A stretch of 64,000 bases of DNA from Fulvimarina sp. (lineage in GTDB: Bacteria; Pseudomonadota; Alphaproteobacteria; Rhizobiales; Rhizobiaceae): contig PACL01000031.1 of the NCBI GenBank assembly GCA_002700095.1, positions 25,730-89,729 on the forward strand, written 5' to 3'. A program made the position numbers and the translations under genes. Below, piece after piece: positions 60,187 to 64,000 of the stretch (position 1 is its first letter; the number at the start of each line of letters is the position of its first letter). The notes beneath the pieces were generated by a model, which searched no databases, had not been told where the DNA came from, and worked only from the letters and a program-made list of their open reading frames with translations.

Positions 60187-60569
60187 TGTCGTTCCCGGCC
60201 ATCATGCGACGGAGCCTCGACGCCCGCCTCGCCGGCTTTCTCGATCCGTCCCCGCCGGCCGCCGGAGAGACCGGTCGGCCACCCCCTCGGTCTGGTTGCG
60301 GACGGTAGACGCTGCGCGATGGCAGCCGCAGGGCGATAACTTGATAGTGATTGTCCGGTATTGTAGTTTCGGCCGTCTTTGTAGGAATCTCCGGCCGGAC
60401 CGGCGTCTGCGCCGGTGCCCTGTGACTTCACTGCCACTATCGCCGGCGAGCCGGCCGAAATTCACCGGCCTGCATTCAGAGGCCCACATTCAGAGGAACG
60501 ATCAGACTTGCGAGCGTCCGCGACCCATCCGGCACCGCACCGGCCCGGCAGCACGGGCGGCTCGCCGCG

Positions 60570-61490
60570 GTGAGCTTCCTGCATTCCATGCAATGCCGCA
60601 CCGAGGGCATCCGGGTCACCAAGCCGGTGAAGTGGCGAAGCCTCGACGGCATCGCGGGCGTCTACTGGGTTGCGGAGGGGCGACCGGGGGCGACGGGCTA
60701 CTACCTGTCGCCGGATCCGCGGATCGTCGTCTTCTTCAACGACGTCTCCGCGCATATCCGCATGTGCAACCACGAAGGCTGGCCGCCGTCGCATTATCGG
60801 CCGATGACCCGGGCGATCTACGTTCCGGCCGGCATGCCGCTGTGGACGGATTTCACCGCCATGCACCGCTTCTCGCATCTGGACCTGCACGTGCATCGCG
60901 ACCGGCTGCTGCGGTTCCTGGCGCCCTCGCTGGGCGGCTCGGCCGCAAGGGCCGCGCTTTGCCGGCCGGCGGAGATCACCGATGCCGGGCCGATCGAGAC
61001 GCTGGCGAGGCTGCTCGTCGGGGAACTGACCCATCCGGCGCGGCACGGCGTCTATTCTGAAAGCCTCGTCGGCAGCATCGCCGCGGCCCTTCTCGACATC
61101 CCGGCCGAGAGCGGCGCGATCGAAGGCGGCGAGACCGATGGGCGCGGCCTTGCGGCGGCCCAGATGGACCGGCTGGTCGCCCGGATCGAGGCAGAAGGCG
61201 GCCGCCGCCTCACCGTCGCGGAGATGGCGGCGACGGTGGGGCTCTCCGAAAGCTGGTTCACCTCGCTGTTCAAGGCGACCACCGGGCAGGCGCCGCTGCA
61301 GTGGCAGCTGGCCCGCCGGATCGCCCTCGCCAAGCAGCTGCTCCTGCGGGCCGACCTCACCATCGCCGGCGTCGCCTCGCAGCTCGGCTTCACCGACCAG
61401 GCGCATTTCACCAAGGCGTTCCGGCAGGTCGCCGCAGAGACCCCCGCCGCCTGGCGCCAGACCCACCGGGCCGGCGGCCGGGGGCGGTAG
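60570..61490 (+). CDS. AraC-family transcriptional regulator
   Basis: C-terminal tandem HTH RLTVAEMAATVGLSESWFTSLFKATTGQAPLQWQLARRIALAKQLLLRADLTIAGVASQLGFTDQAHFTKAFRQVAAETPAAWRQ. Confidence 0.93.
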   Translation: MSFLHSMQCRTEGIRVTKPVKWRSLDGIAGVYWVAEGRPGATGYYLSPDPRIVVFFNDVSAHIRMCNHEGWPPSHYRPMTRAIYVPAGMPLWTDFTAMHRFSHLDLHVHRDRLLRFLAPSLGGSAARAALCRPAEITDAGPIETLARLLVGELTHPARHGVYSESLVGSIAAALLDIPAESGAIEGGETDGRGLAAAQMDRLVARIEAEGGRRLTVAEMAATVGLSESWFTSLFKATTGQAPLQWQLARRIALAKQLLLRADLTIAGVASQLGFTDQAHFTKAFRQVAAETPAAWRQTHRAGGRGR

Positions 61491-61700
61491 GCGTCCGGCG
61501 GGCCGGCGGGGCGCGTGTCACACCGGCGGGGCAGGGGCAGGGGCGGCCGCTGCAAGCCCTTGGTCGAACCGGGGCCGCGACCACGATCGGCCGGACGACG
61601 GCTTCACGTCGTGACCATGCTCTTTCAGCCTGTCGCGGCAGGATGCCCGCGCCATATGGCCGCTGACAACGCGAGCGAGGTTTGCGAGCGAGCCGGGGGC

Positions 61701-62777
61701 ATGATGAAGGACAGGGTCGAGGTCGAACTCACCAAGCGGACCACCATCATCACCTCGGTGGTCCTGGCAATGACGGCGACGCTCGCCCTTGCCTGGGCTG
61801 CGGCCGGGGCGCTGCTTTTGATCTTCGGCGGCCTGCTGCTGGCCGCCATCTTCGCCGCGCTCGCCCGGCCGCTGCAATGGGCGGGCGTCAGTCGCGGCTG
61901 GGCCTTCGGCATCGTCGTCGCCGTCCTGTTCCTGGCGCTCGGCGGCGGGCTGTTTTATGGCGGGGTGACACTCGTCAGCCAGTTCAACGAACTATGGCAC
62001 CAGCTGCGCGAGCAGCTCCAGGGGCTCGCCAGGGCGGTGGCCGAGATGGGCATCGGGTCCGATGGCGGCAGTGGCGGAGGAAGCGGTTCGGGGGACGAGG
62101 TCGGCCTCGACACCCTGCTGCCGAACCCGTCCGGGATCTTCTCCTCGGCCTCGAAGGCGATGTTCTCCGTGCTCGGCGCCCTCGGCAACGTCTTTATCAT
62201 CGTCTTCATCGCGATCTTCCTCGTCTTCCAGCCCGACCTCTACCGCCGCGGGATCGTCAGCCTGTTTCCGCCGTCGAAGCGCAAGCGTCTCGACGAGACG
62301 CTCAGCGCCGCGGCGGAGGAATTGATCCTCTGGGTCTGCGGCACCGGTATCTCGATGGCGATCGTCTTCGTCGTCACCTGGATCGGCCTGATGATCGTCA
62401 GCATGCCGAACGCCTTCCTGCTGGCCCTGCAGGCCGGGCTGCTCGCCTTCATCCCGACGCTCGGGCCGTTCATCGCGGGCATCCCGATCGTTCTCGTCGG
62501 CCTGTCGGAATCGGTGTCGATGGCGCTCTGGGGGCTCGGCGTCTACGTCCTCGTCCAGGCGGTGGAGAGCAACGTCTCCCAGCCGATCGCCCAGCGCTAC
62601 ACCTCGGCGCTGCCGCCGGCGCTGACGCTCGGCTCGCAGGCGGTGTTCGGCGTCCTCCTCGGCACGCTCGGCATCGCGCTGGCCGTGCCGCTGATCGCGG
62701 TGATCATGGTCTTCGTGCGCGAGCTCTATGTGAAGGACACCCTCGGCGGCGCCTATGGCGAGGAGACGGCGCAGTAG
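61701..62777 (+). CDS. AI-2E family transporter (UPF0118)
   Basis: Start MMKDRVEVELTKRTTIITSVVLAMTATLALAW; LLAFIPTLGPFIAGIPIVLVGLSESV. Confidence 0.92.
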   Translation: MMKDRVEVELTKRTTIITSVVLAMTATLALAWAAAGALLLIFGGLLLAAIFAALARPLQWAGVSRGWAFGIVVAVLFLALGGGLFYGGVTLVSQFNELWHQLREQLQGLARAVAEMGIGSDGGSGGGSGSGDEVGLDTLLPNPSGIFSSASKAMFSVLGALGNVFIIVFIAIFLVFQPDLYRRGIVSLFPPSKRKRLDETLSAAAEELILWVCGTGISMAIVFVVTWIGLMIVSMPNAFLLALQAGLLAFIPTLGPFIAGIPIVLVGLSESVSMALWGLGVYVLVQAVESNVSQPIAQRYTSALPPALTLGSQAVFGVLLGTLGIALAVPLIAVIMVFVRELYVKDTLGGAYGEETAQ

Positions 62778-62828
62778 GGACTGTCCCGGAAGCTGGGGAC
62801 CGTCCGTCGGGACCGGTGGTGCGATGCG

Positions 62829-63560
62829 TCAGGGGAAGATCTCTTCCCCGTGCTCGTCGACATAGGCTGCAAGGCCGAGCGTGTGGTCGCGGGACAGCTT
62901 TTCGGCGAGATCGACGTCGCGGCGCTCCAGGGCGTCGATGATCGCCCTGTGGTCCTCGATCGAGCGCATCGCCCGGTCGTCAAGCCCGATCGTCATCTGG
63001 CGGATGCCGCGCACATGGAGGAGGATGTCCTCGGTCATCTCCTGCAGCACCTTGCTGCCCGACAGGGCGATGATCGACTGGTGGAAGCGGATGTTGGCCT
63101 TGGAATATTCGCTGAGGTGATCTGCGGGGCGGTGGGCCTCGTTGAACTCGTCGAAGAGCGGGCGGAGCGTCGCGATCTCGGCATCGCTGGCGTTCAGGGC
63201 GATCAGCCGCACGGCCATGCTTTCCAGTGCCGCCCAGGCCTGGATCATCTCGATCACCTCGCGCTTGGTCTTCTTGAGGACGACGATCCCCCGGCGCGGC
63301 ACGGATTTGACGAAATCCTGCTGCTCGAGCATCGCGATCGCCTCGCGGATCGGCGTCCGGCTCACCCCCAGGCGCTCCGCCAGCTGGCGTTCGTCGAGCC
63401 AGGTCTCCTCGGGATTGGCGTAGATGTCCATGTTGGCGATGGCGTGCTTCAGCGCCGCATAGACACGCACCTTGAAGGTTCGCTCCGGAGCGAATTTCTC
63501 CAGCACCAGATCGGGTGTCATCTCGTCGGCGACCGGCCAAACGGCTCGCGATTTTGCCAT
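62829..63560 (-). CDS. GntR-family (FadR/FCD) transcriptional regulator
   Basis: TWLDERQLAERLGVSRTPIREAIAMLEQQDFVKSVPRRGIVVLKKTKREVIEMIQAWAALESMAVRL. Confidence 0.93.
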   Translation of the reverse strand: MAKSRAVWPVADEMTPDLVLEKFAPERTFKVRVYAALKHAIANMDIYANPEETWLDERQLAERLGVSRTPIREAIAMLEQQDFVKSVPRRGIVVLKKTKREVIEMIQAWAALESMAVRLIALNASDAEIATLRPLFDEFNEAHRPADHLSEYSKANIRFHQSIIALSGSKVLQEMTEDILLHVRGIRQMTIGLDDRAMRSIEDHRAIIDALERRDVDLAEKLSRDHTLGLAAYVDEHGEEIFP

Positions 63561-63901
63561 CGTGCCACTTACTTCCTGTCTGATCGGCCCGTCCCGCCGG
63601 GCCAGGCCTTGCCTGATTGCCCCCGGCCTGCCGGGCGAAATCTTGTCTGAGGAGCCCTGCCTGCGCCGGCCGGGCCGCTCGCTCGCAGGATATATGCGTC
63701 CGAGCGAGCGGAAATGACAACGCCTGACGGTCGCGGTCGCGGCGAAATCGCGAAAGTCTTGTGGTTTCGAATGAAATTCCCGTCATGTGACGGTGCGGCG
63801 CCTGCCCGTCGCGAAGGTAGGGACCTTGGAGGGACGAACGCCACCGCAGCCGGATTGAGATGCCGGAACGGGGCGAGGACGGGAAAACCGGGGAGGGCCG
63901 A

Positions 63902-64000
63902 TCACCCGATCGCGGCGACGATCTTCTTGGCCGCGTCGTCGAGGTCGTCGGCCGCCGTGATGGCAAGGCCGCTCTCGTTGAGGATTTTCTTGCCGAGATC
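63902..64000 (-). CDS. C-terminal fragment of succinate/malate-CoA ligase beta subunit-like protein (SucC/MtkA family), truncated by window edge
   Basis: …DLGKKILNESGLAITAADDLDDAAKKIVAAIG*, similar to SucC C-termini ([26 protein letters not shown]). Confidence 0.6.
   Translation of the reverse strand, partial: DLGKKILNESGLAITAADDLDDAAKKIVAAIG

Overview
High-GC window, most likely from an alphaproteobacterial (Rhizobiales-like) chromosome, near the chromosome-partitioning locus. Core genes: mnmE (minus strand, ~2.7-4.1 kb), mnmG-rsmG-parA-parB (plus strand, ~45.9-50.6 kb), then holA, lptE and leuS (minus strand). About 42 kb of accessory catabolic and transport DNA separates mnmE from mnmG, which are usually adjacent. 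The accessory DNA includes: eutBC; a YyaL-like protein; BrnT/HTH and ParDE toxin-antitoxin modules; a TAXI-TRAP binding protein; mscL; a frameshifted methyl-accepting chemotaxis protein remnant; a minus-strand sugar-acid cluster (TctABC transporter, FAH hydrolase, SDRs, FCD-GntR regulator, DenD-like and IlvD/Edd genes) with three shared GTATAC-type operator candidates; a large beta-propeller/VWA/RTX secreted protein; and an ABC/kinase polyol-type operon that pairs an sn-glycerol-1-phosphate dehydrogenase-like gene with a GpsA-like gene. Other signals: two GTTTCACGTGAAAC parS sites inside rsmG and a near-match in leuS, several families of interspersed palindromic repeats, and a 42-bp near-perfect palindrome between the cupin gene and holA. 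All calls come from reading the sequence and supplied ORFs; no database search was run.
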